DNA of 64,000 nt from Aspidiotus rigidus (lineage: Eukaryota > Arthropoda > Insecta > Hemiptera > Diaspididae), in assembly GCA_035079385.1 (NCBI GenBank), contig JAVHKY010000003.1:9465501-9529500 (forward strand), given 5' to 3'. The position numbers and the translations under genes were made by a program. Below are positions 1-10,413 of the stretch, one piece after another. The notes beneath the pieces were generated by a model. It was not told where the DNA came from, searched no databases, and saw nothing but the letters and a program-made list of their open reading frames with translations. Positions within the stretch are counted from its first letter, which is position 1; every line of letters starts with the position of its first letter.

Positions 1-285
1 AATGAGCTCAAAGGGGACCCAATAGGGATCCCCACTTCTTCTGAGAATTCAAAAAATTTCCCCTCGAATTTACAAAAATTGGGAGTCCAATAAACTCTTA
101 CAAGGTCGAAGAATTCCACCAACTCCTCATGAGGGACTCCAGTTTTTACAAGCAATTCGCCCATATGTTGGATAGCGACATCCTTCAGGATGTGAGGAAA
201 TAATCCCACCACATTAATGGAACACAAAATCGTTTCCCCAGGGAGGCGTACATCCTTCAACCTCTCCGTCAAAGCAGCTGATCAA
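1..285 (-). pseudogene. Penelope-like element reverse transcriptase, partial (runs off left edge)
   Basis: Read on the minus strand, this stretch is an open frame of about 95 codons that matches the RT of the other PLE copies in this window (62.3-62.6 kb plus, 57.3-57.55 kb minus). Going 5' to 3' of the gene it shows CSINVVGLFPHI (RT motif A region), HMGELLVKTGVPHEELVEFF, FCKFEGKFFEF and then GIPIGSPLSS, the PLE RT core motif, at the window edge. In motif A the other copies have CSFDVV, so the catalytic Asp appears as Asn here. The YVDD motif and the GIY-YIG domain would lie outside the window to the left. It is a retroelement fragment; lineage is assigned by motif resemblance only. Confidence 0.85.
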
Positions 286-408
286 ATGTTACCAATGTTA
301 TTCTTATGGGAATCAATATATTAACTGGATGATGTGCGCAATATTGTTTTCAAATATCACATTGCGACGTCACAGGTAATGGATTTTATGAACCTCAAAG
401 GACCCACA

Positions 409-614
409 CAAACAAACGACCAAATGACTGAACGACTGAACGACCAAACGACTAAACAACCAAACGACCAAACGACTAAACGACAAAACGATCAAACGAC
501 CAAACGACCAAACAAACAAACGACCAAACGACCAAACGACCAAACAAACAAACAAACAAACAAACAAACAAACAAACAAACAAACAAACAAACACACAAA
601 CAAACAAACAAGGC
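409..614. repeat. CAAACGAC / CAAA minisatellite
   Basis: About 200 bp of tandem, imperfect units of CAAACGAC and ACTAAACGAC that grade into a pure CAAA tetranucleotide run at about 540-612. The array keeps all frames largely open and so produces spurious lysine/glutamine/threonine-rich or valine/cysteine/phenylalanine-rich ORFs on both strands. I see no gene. Confidence 0.9.
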
Positions 615-615
615 A

Positions 616-858
616 CCATGGATCGAGTTTGTGTATCTTCTTTTGGGTCTAGATTTAGATCCGTTCGATGCAGTAGGGTGGTGGGTCGGAAAATTGGCAT
701 AGAGATAATGTTCCCAACAAGTTATCGGTATACTATAATGTTGTGAGTTTGGAGATTATCAGCTAGATCAAGTCGGACATCTGGGGAAGGGGTTTAGCTA
801 TGGAGAAATGGATGATATGATAGGGGTAGGTGGTTCAATTTGAGGTGTTTGAATAGTT
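616..858. repeat. Direct duplication, copy 1
   Basis: Begins with CCATGGATCGAGT and ends around TTTGAATAG. Aligns collinearly with 1108-1330 at roughly 75-80% by eye, sharing GATTTAGATCCGT, GAGATAATGTTCC and GTGGATGATATGATAGG-like blocks. Copy 1 holds about 30 bp, near 738-768, that copy 2 lacks. No coding function is apparent. Confidence 0.75.
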
Positions 859-1107
859 CCCTGGAATCCACAGGAAAGAGACAGATGTAGAACTGGATGA
901 TAGTGATTGCAGGAGTAAATTAATGCGCTGATTTAGGGAGTTAGTTGAATAAGAGTCCTGTACATCCCGGAAAGATGAAAGTGAGTTGATTAACAGTAGA
1001 AATTTGAGCTGGGGGTGAGGAGAGATGGAGATGAGAAAGATAAGAGTATATGGAGTTTAGTTTAGAGAAAATGGAGACCGAATTTTTCGATCAACTACTG
1101 ATTATGA

Positions 1108-1330
1108 CTCCTTGGATCGAGTATGCGTATCCTAATTTGGACCCAGATTTAGATCCGTCGGTAAAAAAGTTTGGTGGCTCGGAAAAAATTGGTATTGAGA
1201 TAATGTTCCTGATGAGTTGTCGGTATTATAGTGTAGATCGAGTCGGATATTTGGGAGAGGGTTTAGCTATACAGAAGTGGATGATATGATAGGGGGTAGT
1301 AGGTTCAACTTGAGATGATTGAATAATTAA
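1108..1330. repeat. Direct duplication, copy 2
   Basis: Second copy of the 616-858 unit, same orientation, starting CTTGGATCGAGTATG. The roughly 250 bp between the copies is unique in this window. The 79-codon ORF across it has no recognisable domain. Confidence 0.75.
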
Positions 1331-3330
1331 GTCTTAAGAGGAAGGATGAGAGAATTATGTAGGCAGAGTGCGGGAGTGTAGATTGGAAGGTGAATGAATT
1401 GAGCTGTGGATACAAGAAAATTGACAATGGAAGTTCGGAAGCGGCATCTGAAGGGAGGAGGAGTTGCTAGCTTCAACGCAGAGACTGAGAGTGGGGCTAG
1501 ATCGTTGTGCGCCGAGGGCTTGATTTACTTCAAAAGCAAATAATTATATTGACAGACAGAAAATAGTAATATGGTTTATCATGAAAGAAGAACCGATGAT
1601 TTTGTTGAGTTTTTGCCTTGCATACTGAACAGTGGATCGAAGAGAGGAGAGTCGGATAGATAGGAAAAAGTTGAGTGGGTGGTTACTGCGTAATATCAGT
1701 TGGGAACATTATCAGTAACGGGATGCGACCTTTTGCAGAGAATATATTTTTTGGTAAGTGAGGTGTCACAGGGACAGTCGGGTGCTGTTGATTTAAAGTG
1801 CCGTCCAACAGCGAGAAGGCAATAATAGGACAATAAGTTCACGGTTGACGATTGGTTAATAAATATAGTTCGGTGTTATAATGCGCGCAGTACGGTCACA
1901 AGTCAAGTGAAAATAAATGTGTTTAGGTGTGGAAGTGTGATTTTCACAGATTCAGCGAATTGAAAAAATTTCTGAGGGTGTGGTATCAATCAGAGAACAT
2001 ACCATAATATAAGTATTGAGGATGAAAGAAAATATTAGAAGAGATGAAGAGGGCCTCTCAAGGAGGGGCAGGGATCAGAGAATAGATAAGGTAACAGTTG
2101 AGAATGAATAGTTGGACAGGTGAAGAGGGATCGTCAAACTTTAGAAAATTACGGGCTTGGGTTAGGTACATATAAAGGTTCCGTCCAAAGGACGGGTATT
2201 TCTGCTTGTATATTTATAGACAAGTATATGCCATTAGTGTGAATAGAAGAAAGTAGTGGATTGAGTTATTTTTGACCAGGGGTATCCTCAATTATGAGAT
2301 CGGAAAATTTGAACTTCTCCAAAACACAACATTATTCCTCCACCAATACCCCAGATTAAGACACGTACAAGTACGTATCTATCAAAGAGTCGGTTTCTGC
2401 CGCACTATGTTGCGGCAATTTTGTTTTTGTTTTTTTTTTTCTTTCCTTCTTTCGTTCTTTCGTGAAAAAGTAAAAGAAATCGATGAAGGAAACACGTAAT
2501 TTCAGCTAAACGAAAATTTGTAAAGTGGCAAAACTTCTATTTTGTACTGGATAAACCAAATAAACAGGCTGCCATTAGAGACCGTTCCATTTTTATAGTC
2601 ATATTTCATTCAGCACGTACGAGTCATTAAAAAACATTTCAAAAGTTTGTATTATTCGAGTGCTGCTCGAAAATTTGAAGGACTTCCCCCGCTTTTCTTT
2701 TCATTTCCTTATTTGCTGAAAATTAAAATTTGCGCCTCTTGCCTTCAAGACCAGTGGACAAATAATTTACTCATTAAGAGATACTTCGCGTGTAATTTAA
2801 ATTATTTCAGACTAGTTATACCGAAATTTCACCAAGAGTAATATTATAATGACGCAATCGTACGAAGTTCTACAAGTATAAAACTGTCACCGGCTTATAG
2901 GCTAATAATAAAACTTCTAAAATTCCGGCGTACGGTTTTTTATTCTGAACTTTCTTTTTTATAACCAACCGACGCAAAACTTCTGAAATCTCTACGCATC
3001 TATCATCGATTTACACCACCTTATTTTTATAAAATAAAAATATGTAATAAAAAAAGCGAAAGGTATCCAAAGGTTCTCCTCACAAAAATATAATGCAGTT
3101 TCCACTCATCTGAACTTCTTCATATTCGATCCTACTAATTTCTTTTGATTTGAGAAGCTTAAATCTTTCTCAACCAACAACACGTTAAAGTTCACAAAAG
3201 TGATGTCTCTCCTCCAGATGCCAAGCGAACTATTCAGACAGAAGGTTCCTACTTTTGAATAGAAAGGTGATTGATGTTCACTTAAGGGTGGCTGCGATCA
3301 CTTATGGCCACAGAGTTCAAGAGAGCTCGA
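1331..3330. other. No gene recognised
   Basis: Two kilobases of non-coding sequence with only short ORFs (under 80 codons), a T-rich tract at about 2421-2460, and no recognisable protein motif, RNA gene or transposon end. Confidence 0.6.
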
Positions 3331-3500
3331 GATACGGGCATTATCAAAATTCATAGTTTAGGGTTCGCCTGACGTAGTTAACCGAGCGGTGAATCTGCAA
3401 CACTCGACAATTGCGCAGTGTACAGCTGTTTGCAGAACTTGACACGCACGAGACGCGTTAGGCGAACCTAAACTACGAATTTGGATGATGCCCGTATTCG
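3331..3500. mobile_element. Fold-back (MITE-like) element, about 170 bp
   Basis: An inverted repeat with arms of about 44 bp. The left arm starts GATACGGGCATTATC and includes TAGTTTAGGGTTCGCC. The reverse complement of the right arm reads AATACGGGCATCATCC and TAGTTTAGGTTCGCC. The spacer is about 80 bp. Non-coding. Likely a non-autonomous DNA-transposon derivative; a target duplication is not clear, so the superfamily is unassigned. Confidence 0.7.
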
Positions 3501-5385
3501 TTACCGATGACCTCTGTTTCCTATGGCTAATACTTCATTGATCGTCCCCAAGTTATTTAGGAATCAGAAATCGAAATTTCTCCAGTCCTCCTTTCTTTAT
3601 ACTGATTTGGTCTAGCGCCAAAATCTATCCTAGGTCAATGAGCGAACCGTGAATAGCAAAGAACAAACGTTTTCTCCAAGAAATACCCATGAAACAGGTT
3701 TCCAGCTGGAAATTTGTACAAAGTGAAGAATTTATGCAAGAGACAAGAAAGAGAAAGTAGTGTCAAAAGACCCAAAATGAAATATAGTGGGTGGTCAGAA
3801 AAAAGAACTTCTATTAGTTTGATAACTTCTTGGATTTTAGGACAATTAGTTCTTACCTATGTAACAAAATTTCATTCATTCCTATGTAATTTATCCGATT
3901 TCACAATGTCTGCTGAGGTCATTTTTCACAATATGGACTGAAAAGTGACTGATGGCCGATGGAATAGCGTGGCTATACTTATTTAAACAAGCGCTAGACC
4001 ATTTAAGCTCATTATAATAATGCGCATATTGTGTACTAAGAAAATACAATATCTTTTTCGTACGTCGCATGTAAAACAGCGATAGCAGACTCTCGAGTCG
4101 CCTGCGGAATTAAAAAGTAGCTCCGTGAACGTGCATCGACGAAGGAATGACGGATAGATATTTCAAGCCTTACGAATCTCATCCGTAAACTGATTTTCGG
4201 TCTATTATATGTATAAGTTAATTCAAACTCCTTTCCCGTGGCAGCACATTCATCGGCTTACTGTACTCGATGAATGAAAAGCTTCTGCGACAAGTACGTA
4301 AAAATATCTAATTCGTTACAATGAGGCAAAATGAATCCGCGAGAGGAGGTTCTTTTCGTGAACTTTCGATATTACCAACAGTGTAGTGTCGACGTCGAGT
4401 TTAATAATATGTACAATACTGTACACGAAGAAGGAAGCATATATAGAGTAAGAGTGAAAACGTAATTGAGGAGTGGTGATATTTCATCGAGAGTAGGCAA
4501 GGCATTTCCATTAGTCGTCGCAGCGCGCAGATATTCGTTTCCATTTGCGGCGAACTTTTATTTATTGTTTACGTGTAAGCTCGCATAACACATATTCCGC
4601 AGATAGCGGGTAATTTTCTGTTCGTTTTCCAGCCTCGAGTCTATTATGAAAAGAAAATTGTCGAAGAGTAATAGGAAAAAGAAATCCGTATATACGTTAG
4701 CGCTGATTCGAGAAGTGTTTCAAATTTCGAAATTTATGTTTTTAAGATAAAGTAAATTGGTACAATATGTAGTCCGCACATATGATTTTACGAATAAGTT
4801 TGAGGTCTTGCCATAGCGTCGCGTCGTTTCCTTCAGGCAAAATCTGATAAGTATGATTAAGGATCCAGACGTACATAAATAAGTTTTGAAATGTATCGTT
4901 TCGATTTCTGAAACGAGCGGTAAACTTACGCTAAACAGATATAACAATTAGTTATAATTTCAATAATATTCCAGAATGTTGCGATACATGTTAATGAAGT
5001 TGAAAGCGTAGTTTTCGAAGGCTTTAGAATATGTGCGAGGGCGTCATTCCTTACGAGAAGATGAGTGTAGGCATACTTATTAATCTGAATCTGTATAGTC
5101 ATAAAATTTGATCGCGAGACTATTAGCAGCTCACTCTCAAGACTTTTTCCGAAATGACTAATCTTTGGCAAAAGTCTCAACAACACAGATGTAATATCTA
5201 GAAATATTTCAATATTCAGATGAGTTTAGATAAGATTTCCCTTCAGAATATAGATATTATGTAATATTATATTAAACTGCTCCAATTAAAAAGTATTCAA
5301 GCTCATAGAGAAGATGTCGCAAAGGGGATATCTTCACTTAACATTTTTTTATGGAGTTTCCTCAAGACCGATCGAGAGGATCGAA
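3501..5385. other. No gene recognised
   Basis: AT-rich non-coding sequence with only short unrelated ORFs (75-86 codons on either strand). No motif that I recognise. Confidence 0.55.
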
Positions 5386-5387
5386 AT

Positions 5388-5474
5388 TGTCGTCAATTGT
5401 CTTCATCTCTCTATAATGCGATTCTTCGACTGCGGTACGTTCCTCGACAATGGAAACAGTCCAAAGTAATAATG
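5388..5474 (+). pseudogene. Jockey-like LINE ORF2, left portion
   Basis: Encodes SSLYNAILRLRYVPRQWK followed by QSKVIM, the RT region just before the PKPGK-like motif in Jockey-superfamily non-LTR retrotransposons. The frame breaks off exactly at a 13-bp word (CAAAGTAATAATG, 5462-5474) that recurs at 10414-10426, where the same frame resumes with FPKAGKPL. The LINE is therefore split by the PLE composite between the two words. Confidence 0.8.
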
Positions 5475-6215
5475 AAAAAAGGTTTTCCAATGGTACAAAT
5501 CTACTTTATTAGTTGCTTATACAAGAGTACTTTCGAGTGTTATCCCATCATCAGTTGTGTCGCAACTGGAGAACAAGGCCTTAACCATGAGTTTTTATAG
5601 TATAACACTGTGATCTTATTTGCTATAACAATGCTGTGTTGTGATTGGTTCACTTCTTAGAAACTTATTCTCACAATACTATGACATTGTGTTCTTATTG
5701 GCTAAAACATACTGCTTTGTGATTGGTTCTATCTATTGTTCTAAATGCTGCGTTTCTATTGGCTACCTGGATTCCTGCCGTCTCATTGGTTGGTTCCGTT
5801 TTTATTCTCTCGTCCAATCACCAGGCCGAATAATTTTTCGCTGTCAAATGTCATTACATTGTTCAAGAGGCAGTCTTTCTTCCTCTTGACTCTTGCAATC
5901 CCCATTTGTTCCCAGAGTTTTCTTCTCTTTGTGCGGTTGTCTCTACGTGTATGACTTCAAATATTCCCTCTCCATCGTGGTTTTCCTCGTTACAGTATTT
6001 CCCAAACAGGGACTTGCCATCCTCTTTCTCCCTCGACCTTTTGAGCTCCTTTCTCCTGATCTCAAACTTTCTCCCAGTCTCACCGATATAGATCCCCTCG
6101 CACTGTTCACAACTGAGCTTGTACACTCCGCTCAAGCTTTCCTTGTCCTTTTGTTCCGTTTGGTCATTGCTGATTCTCTTCACCATGGGTGTTGGTTATC
6201 CTAGATACCACATTC
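5475..6215 (-). pseudogene. PLE 3' arm, inverted: GIY-YIG domain plus 3' UTR
   Basis: On the minus strand, 6186 to 5863 encodes the PLE C-terminal GIY-YIG endonuclease domain: SGVYKLSCEQCEGIYIGETG with the downstream arginine-rich helix (RKFEIRRKE) and ENHDGEGIFEVIHVE. The downstream 3' UTR (5862-5475) is nearly identical, inverted, to 9978-10370 and includes a hammerhead-like motif. The arm stops at about 6215, then an A-run leads into the modular element. RT is absent from this arm. Confidence 0.85.
5511..5567 (-). ncRNA. Hammerhead-ribozyme-like motif (PLE 3' end, copy a)
   Basis: On the minus strand: AGTTGC ... CTGATGA, a weak stem II, CGAAA, the palindrome AGTACT, then C, then GCAACT. 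CTGATGA and GAAA are the hammerhead core. AGTTGC/GCAACT forms outer stem I. AGTACT can only form stem III between two molecules, so a dimeric type-I hammerhead cleaving after the C at position 5525 is predicted. Same structure as copy b (10273-10329). Hammerheads are known from PLE termini; activity here is inferred. Confidence 0.65.
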
Positions 6216-6242
6216 ACACGAAAAAAAAAAAAAAAAAAAAAA

Positions 6243-7299
6243 ATTTTCTGACATAGCCAAATAAATGAAAATCATGTTCCATGTCTTTTATATTTTATCA
6301 GTCATCTTGAAATATTTCATTCTAGGCTTCTACTAGGTCAAGTGTTCGTGAGATATTATTCGTTTACCCCTTTACCTATTTTGGCGTCGTATAAGTCTTC
6401 TATGAGAAATATGAGGTAGCGCGAACTCGCTCCGCTCGTTCGTCCCCTGTCTCGCTGTTGTATTGGAATGGTATGAGACAATTCAAGTCTAGGGGACTTG
6501 GAAAAATTTCGACTATCCAGCTTTTATTTATTTAATTATTTAATTATTTAATTATATTATTATTTAATTATTTAATTATTTAATTATTTATTTATTTAAT
6601 TATTTAATTATATTTTAATTATTTAATATTATTTATTTATTTATTTATTTATTTATTATTAATTCTTCTACTAGGTCAAGTGTTCGTGAGATATTATTCG
6701 TTTACCCCTTTACCTATCTTGGCTTCGTATAAGTCTTGTATGAGAAATATTTTGTGGTAATTGTGGGTGTTCTATATTTTGAGGTATCAACTTTCGTGGG
6801 GCGAACGAGCGATCTCGCTGTTGTATTGGAATGGTACGAAAAAATTCAAGTCTTCTATGAGAAATATGAGGTAGCGCGAACTCGCTTCGCTCGTTCGCCC
6901 CCTGTCTCACTGTTGTATTGGTATGGTATGAGACAATTCAAGTATAGGGGCTTGGAAAAATTTCGACTATCCAGCCATATATGATAGGAAGAAGGACTTA
7001 GAAAATTTATTTATTTAATTATTAATTAATTATTTATAATTATTACGCGGGGTGTACTCGCGAATTTCTGAATCACCCACGGGGAAGAGATTTTCTTATT
7101 ATTAATTATATTAATTATTTAATCATTTATTTATTTGATTATTTAATTATTTAATTATTAATTAATTAATTATTTATTATTATTACGCGGGGTGTACTCG
7201 CGAATTTCTGAATCACCCACGGGGTAGAGATTTTCTAATTATTAATTATATTAATTATTTAATTATTTATTTATTTATTTAATTATTTAATTATTTAAT

Positions 7300-7335
<36 letters not shown>

Positions 7336-7991
7336 TTATTAATTCTTCTACTAGGTCAAGTGTTCGTGAGATATTATTCGTTTACCCCTTTACCTATCTT
7401 GGCGTCGTATAAGTCTTGTATGAGAAATATTTTGTGGTAATTGTGGGTGTTCTATATTTTGAGGTATCAACTTTCGTGGGGCGAACGAGCGATCTCGCTG
7501 TTGTATTGGAATGGTACGAAAAAATTCAAGTCTTCTATGAGAAATATGAGGTAGCGCGAACTCGCTCCGCTCGTTCGCCCCCTGTCTCGCTGTTGTATTG
7601 AAATGGTATGAGACAATTCAAGTCTAGGGGACTTGGAAAAATTTCGACTATCCAGCCATATATGATAGGAAGAGGGACTTAGAAAATTTTCTAAATATTA
7701 ATTATATTAATTATTTAATTATTTGTTTATTTAATGATTTAATTATTTAATTATTTAATTATTTAATTATTCAATTATTTAATTATTTATTTATTTAATT
7801 ATTTAATTATTAATTAATTAATTCATTCATTAATTAATTAATATAATTATTTATTATCATTACGCGGGGTGTACTCGCGAATTTCTGAATCACCCACGGG
7901 GTAGAGATTTCTCTTGACGGGGGAGGGGGGGGGGTGTACTCGCGAGTTTCAAAATCGGGGTCCGGCGAGAGAAAAGACATGGAACATGTCA
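6243..7991. mobile_element. AT-rich modular TIR-like element, copy A
   Basis: Shares both ends with copy B at 29761-31075. The left end has TTTTCTGACATAGCC and then CATGTTCCATGTCTTTT (6273-6289). The right end has the exact inverse of that 17-mer (7972-7988). The interior has three kinds of module: a 200-340 bp block starting CTACTAGGTCAAGTG (6329, 6666, 7348), a roughly 52-bp GC-rich module starting TTACGCGGGGTGTACTCGCG (7044, 7185, 7860), and TTTA/TTTAATTA tandem runs. No coding capacity. Both copies abut A-runs. Not assigned to a superfamily. Confidence 0.7.
6526..6664. repeat. TTTA / TTTAATTA simple-repeat tract
   Basis: Nearly pure alternation of TTTA and TTAA words. Similar tracts lie at about 7008-7042, 7096-7184, 7237-7345 and 7692-7860 within the same element. 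Confidence 0.9.
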
Positions 7992-7997
7992 AAAAAA

Positions 7998-9245
7998 AAC
8001 TACCAGTTTGCACCCAGACGAAGTATCAGAAGTGACGGGGAGCTGATTGAGCAACTGGACAAGTTGGAAATCAGGAGTAACGACAAGCTGATATCCTTTG
8101 ATGTGACTAATATGTTGGGTACCATACCGAAGGAGGAACTTCTCAATCTGCTCAAAAACAACAGATACCATGGAAACCCCGATGGGTCGAAGTACGCCAA
8201 CAGGTATACCCCCAAAAGTTCCAATCTGAAAGTTCCAGAACCAAAAGTTCCAAACTAATAGAAGTTCCAATGTCATATATTGCGAACTATTACGACCAAA
8301 ATTTTGGAAGTCATTTTTCCAATTTAATGAGCAAGATAATTATCACATGGGTGAATAGTGAATAGGATTTAGGAGAATGACGAAGTGTATAATTATATAA
8401 CCCTCGTTATGGAACCAATATAACGCAGTTATTGAACGGGCATCACGTACGAATAACAACTCAGAGGGATGGCACCATCGTTTCCAAACCGTTGTGGGGC
8501 GTCACCATCCAAGCCTGTATGCCTTCATCAAAGAACTTCAAAAGGAACAAGGCGACACCGAATGCATGCTGAAGCAAATTGCCCTCAGCCAAAAGATCAG
8601 AAAACCAATGTCCCAGCGTCGTCGGCACGCAGAAGACTGCATAATTATTCAACTTGGTTACACGTTACAATACGTACGCGGATGCTAATAACATTTTGCA
8701 GTATTTAAAAGCTGTAGGCTACAATTTACACTTCTAAGGAAGAAACTGCAAATGTTATAATTTTTTATCACTTACATGATTTAATTTACTTATTTGGAAA
8801 TTTTTGGACGTTTTCGTATACATGTATTAAAATATTTTGGAACTTTCAATCTTTTGGAACTTTTAGATTTTGGCACTTTTGACTTTGGAACTTCATTTTG
8901 GCCATTTCGGTTTTGGAACTTTCAGATTGGAACTTATGGGGTATAATCACGCCAACATAGTAGAGGAGATCTTGAGCCAGAATTACTGCCGCTTCAATAA
9001 CAGGTTCTACAGTCCGGAAAGGGGACTTGCGATGGGATCACCGCTGTCACCAATACTGGCGGAGATATTCATGAATGATATGGAAAACAAGATATTGAAG
9101 GGCAGCAAGTTCAGAAACTCGATCAAACACTGGGCCAGATATGTAGATGATATCCTAATTGTGTGGTCAGGCACTGATAGACAGGTGGATCTATTCCTTT
9201 CAGAAATGAATGCGATGAATGAGAGTATCAAATTCAGTGGAAAAA
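7998..9245 (+). pseudogene. PLE reverse transcriptase, interrupted
   Basis: The first segment (to 8202) encodes LISFDVTNMLGTIPKEELL, the RT motif A region. The second segment (from 8957) encodes the IVEEILSQNYCRF stretch, GLAMGSPLSPILAEIF (the GSPL core motif) and RYVDDILIVWSG, the catalytic YVDD box. The two segments are separated by the TIR element 8203-8948, whose removal with one 9-bp duplication keeps the frame. Downstream of YVDD the frame shifts near 9238 and continues in the ORF starting 9219. Confidence 0.85.
8203..8948. mobile_element. 746-bp non-autonomous TIR element with AAGTTCC subterminal repeats
   Basis: Flanked by a perfect 9-bp duplication ACGCCAACA (8194-8202 and 8949-8957) inside the PLE RT frame. 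The ends are inverted: left GGTATACCCCCAAAAGTTCC; the right end read inward is GATTATACCCCATAAGTTCC, followed in both by AATCTGAAAGTTCC. The word AAGTTCC recurs about four times in the left end and, inverted, about five times in the right end. No transposase. A 9-bp duplication suggests a Mutator-like element (or a neighbouring class with 8-9 bp duplications); the superfamily is inference. Confidence 0.85.
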
Positions 9246-9977
9246 GGCAATGAGACCATCGACTATTTGGACCTTACACTCACAATGGAGAACAATAGGA
9301 TAGAATACAAAATCTACAGGAAGCCGACGCATACTGACACCATCATCCCAAATGACACGTACCACCACCCCAGGTACAAGTTAGCGGCCATCCAGAACTA
9401 CTGCTATCGGGCAATTTCTATCCTTAAGAACAACGAAGAGAAGAGGAAAGAGATCGAGATAGTAAAGCAGATCGCAGAAGCCAATGGCTACCGCAGATGT
9501 GTGGTGGAGGGAGTCTTTGGGAAAATGGTAACAAAGAAATGAACCCATGATAGCATAGTGAGAAAGTACTCCGGATCGATACCATATATAGGAAAGTACA
9601 CAAACAAGGTGATAAAGGCGTTCAATGGCTGCAATGTGAATGTGGGTATCCAGAATAACCAACCCATGGTGAAGAGAATCAGCAATGACCAGACGGAACA
9701 AAAGGACAAGGAAAGCTTAAGCGGGGTGTACAAGCTCAGTTGTGAACAGTGCGAGGGGATCTATATCGGTGAGACTGGGAGAAAGTTTGAGATCAGGAGA
9801 AAGGAACACGAGAAAGAGGATGGTACGTCACTGTTTGGGAAACACTGTAACGAGGAAAACCACGATGGAGAGGGAATATTTGAAGTCATACACGTAGAGA
9901 CAACCGCACACAGAGAAGAAAACTCTGGGAACAAATGGAGATTGCAAGAGCCAAGAGGAAGAAAGCCTGCCTCTTGA
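9219..9977 (+). pseudogene. PLE C-terminal region with GIY-YIG endonuclease
   Basis: Two ORFs (9219-9542 and 9558-9977), separated by a stop at 9541 in the same frame. They encode the post-RT thumb/linker (NGNETIDYLDLTL-type motif, HHPRYKLAAIQNYC) and then SGVYKLSCEQCEGIYIGETG with the conserved GVY and YIG, the following arginines, and HCNEENHDGEGIFEVIHVE. GIY-YIG nicking supports PLE target-primed integration. The domain itself looks intact in this copy, but it is detached from its RT by a frameshift and a stop. Confidence 0.85.
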
Positions 9978-10272
9978 ACAATGTAATCACATTTGACAGC
10001 GAAAAATTATTCGGTCTGGTGATTGGACGCGAGAAGAAAAACGGAACCAACCAATGAGACGGCAGGAATCCAGGTAGCCAATAGAAACGCAGCATTTAGA
10101 ACAATAGATAGAACCAATCACAAAGCAGTATGTTTTAGCCAATAAGAACACAATGTCATAGTATTGTGAGAATAAGTTTCTAAGAAGTGAACCAATCACA
10201 ACACAGCATTGTTATAGCAAATAAGATCACAGCGTTATACTATAAAAACTCATGGTTAAGGCCTTGTTCTCC

Positions 10273-10329
10273 AGTTGCGACACAACTGATGATGGGATAA
10301 CACTCGAAAGTACTCTTTTATAAGCAACT
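10273..10329 (+). ncRNA. Hammerhead-ribozyme-like motif (PLE 3' end, copy b)
   Basis: The best example in the window. Outer stem I is AGTTGC (10273-10278) with GCAACT (10324-10329). The core CTGATGA is at 10286-10292, with a weak GGG/CTC stem II. CGAAA is at 10305-10309 and the palindrome AGTACT at 10309-10314. The predicted cleavage is after C10315. Because stem III is a self-complementary 6-mer, cleavage would need a dimer, as described for short-stem-III hammerheads. Read from sequence; activity is inferred. Confidence 0.7.
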
Positions 10330-10413
10330 AATAAAGTAGATTTGTACCATTGGAAAATCCTTTTTCAATATTAGTGCTCTACTTACACCTCACTCACTCA
10401 TTATGGGTTCCGA

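Larger units (their letters stand above)
5475..10413. mobile_element. Composite Penelope-like insertion with inverted ends, nested in a LINE
   Basis: Flanked by a 13-bp direct repeat, CAAAGTAATAATG, at 5462-5474 and 10414-10426. Removing the insert and one copy of the repeat joins the LINE reading frame without a shift, which supports it as a true target-site duplication. The insert contains a minus-strand PLE 3' arm (5475-6215), an AT-rich modular element (6243-7991) and a plus-strand PLE (about 7995-10413), so both outer ends carry the same PLE 3' sequence in opposite orientation. Penelope elements are known to carry terminal repeats in direct or inverse arrangement; this is the inverse form. 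Confidence 0.8.
7995..10413 (+). mobile_element. Penelope-like element, plus-strand arm
   Basis: Carries an RT region (interrupted by the 8203-8948 insertion), a GIY-YIG C-terminus and a 3' UTR with a hammerhead-like motif. It ends ...ACACCTCACTCACTCATTATG followed by GGTTCCGA before the LINE target repeat. The N-terminal part of the PLE protein is missing: the frame starts in mid-RT immediately after the modular element. An RT frameshift at about 9238 and a stop at 9541 make it non-functional. Confidence 0.85.

Noticed and set aside
334..702. 122-codon ORF and two overlapping minus ORFs
   Set aside because: They are products of the CAAACGAC/CAAA repeat, which lacks stop codons.
6736..7601. 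Repeated ORF starting MYEKYFVVIVGVLYFEV at 6736 and 7416
   Set aside because: Both lie in the duplicated module of the AT-rich element; the frame is kept only because the module is duplicated, and copy B (30.3 kb) does not preserve it.
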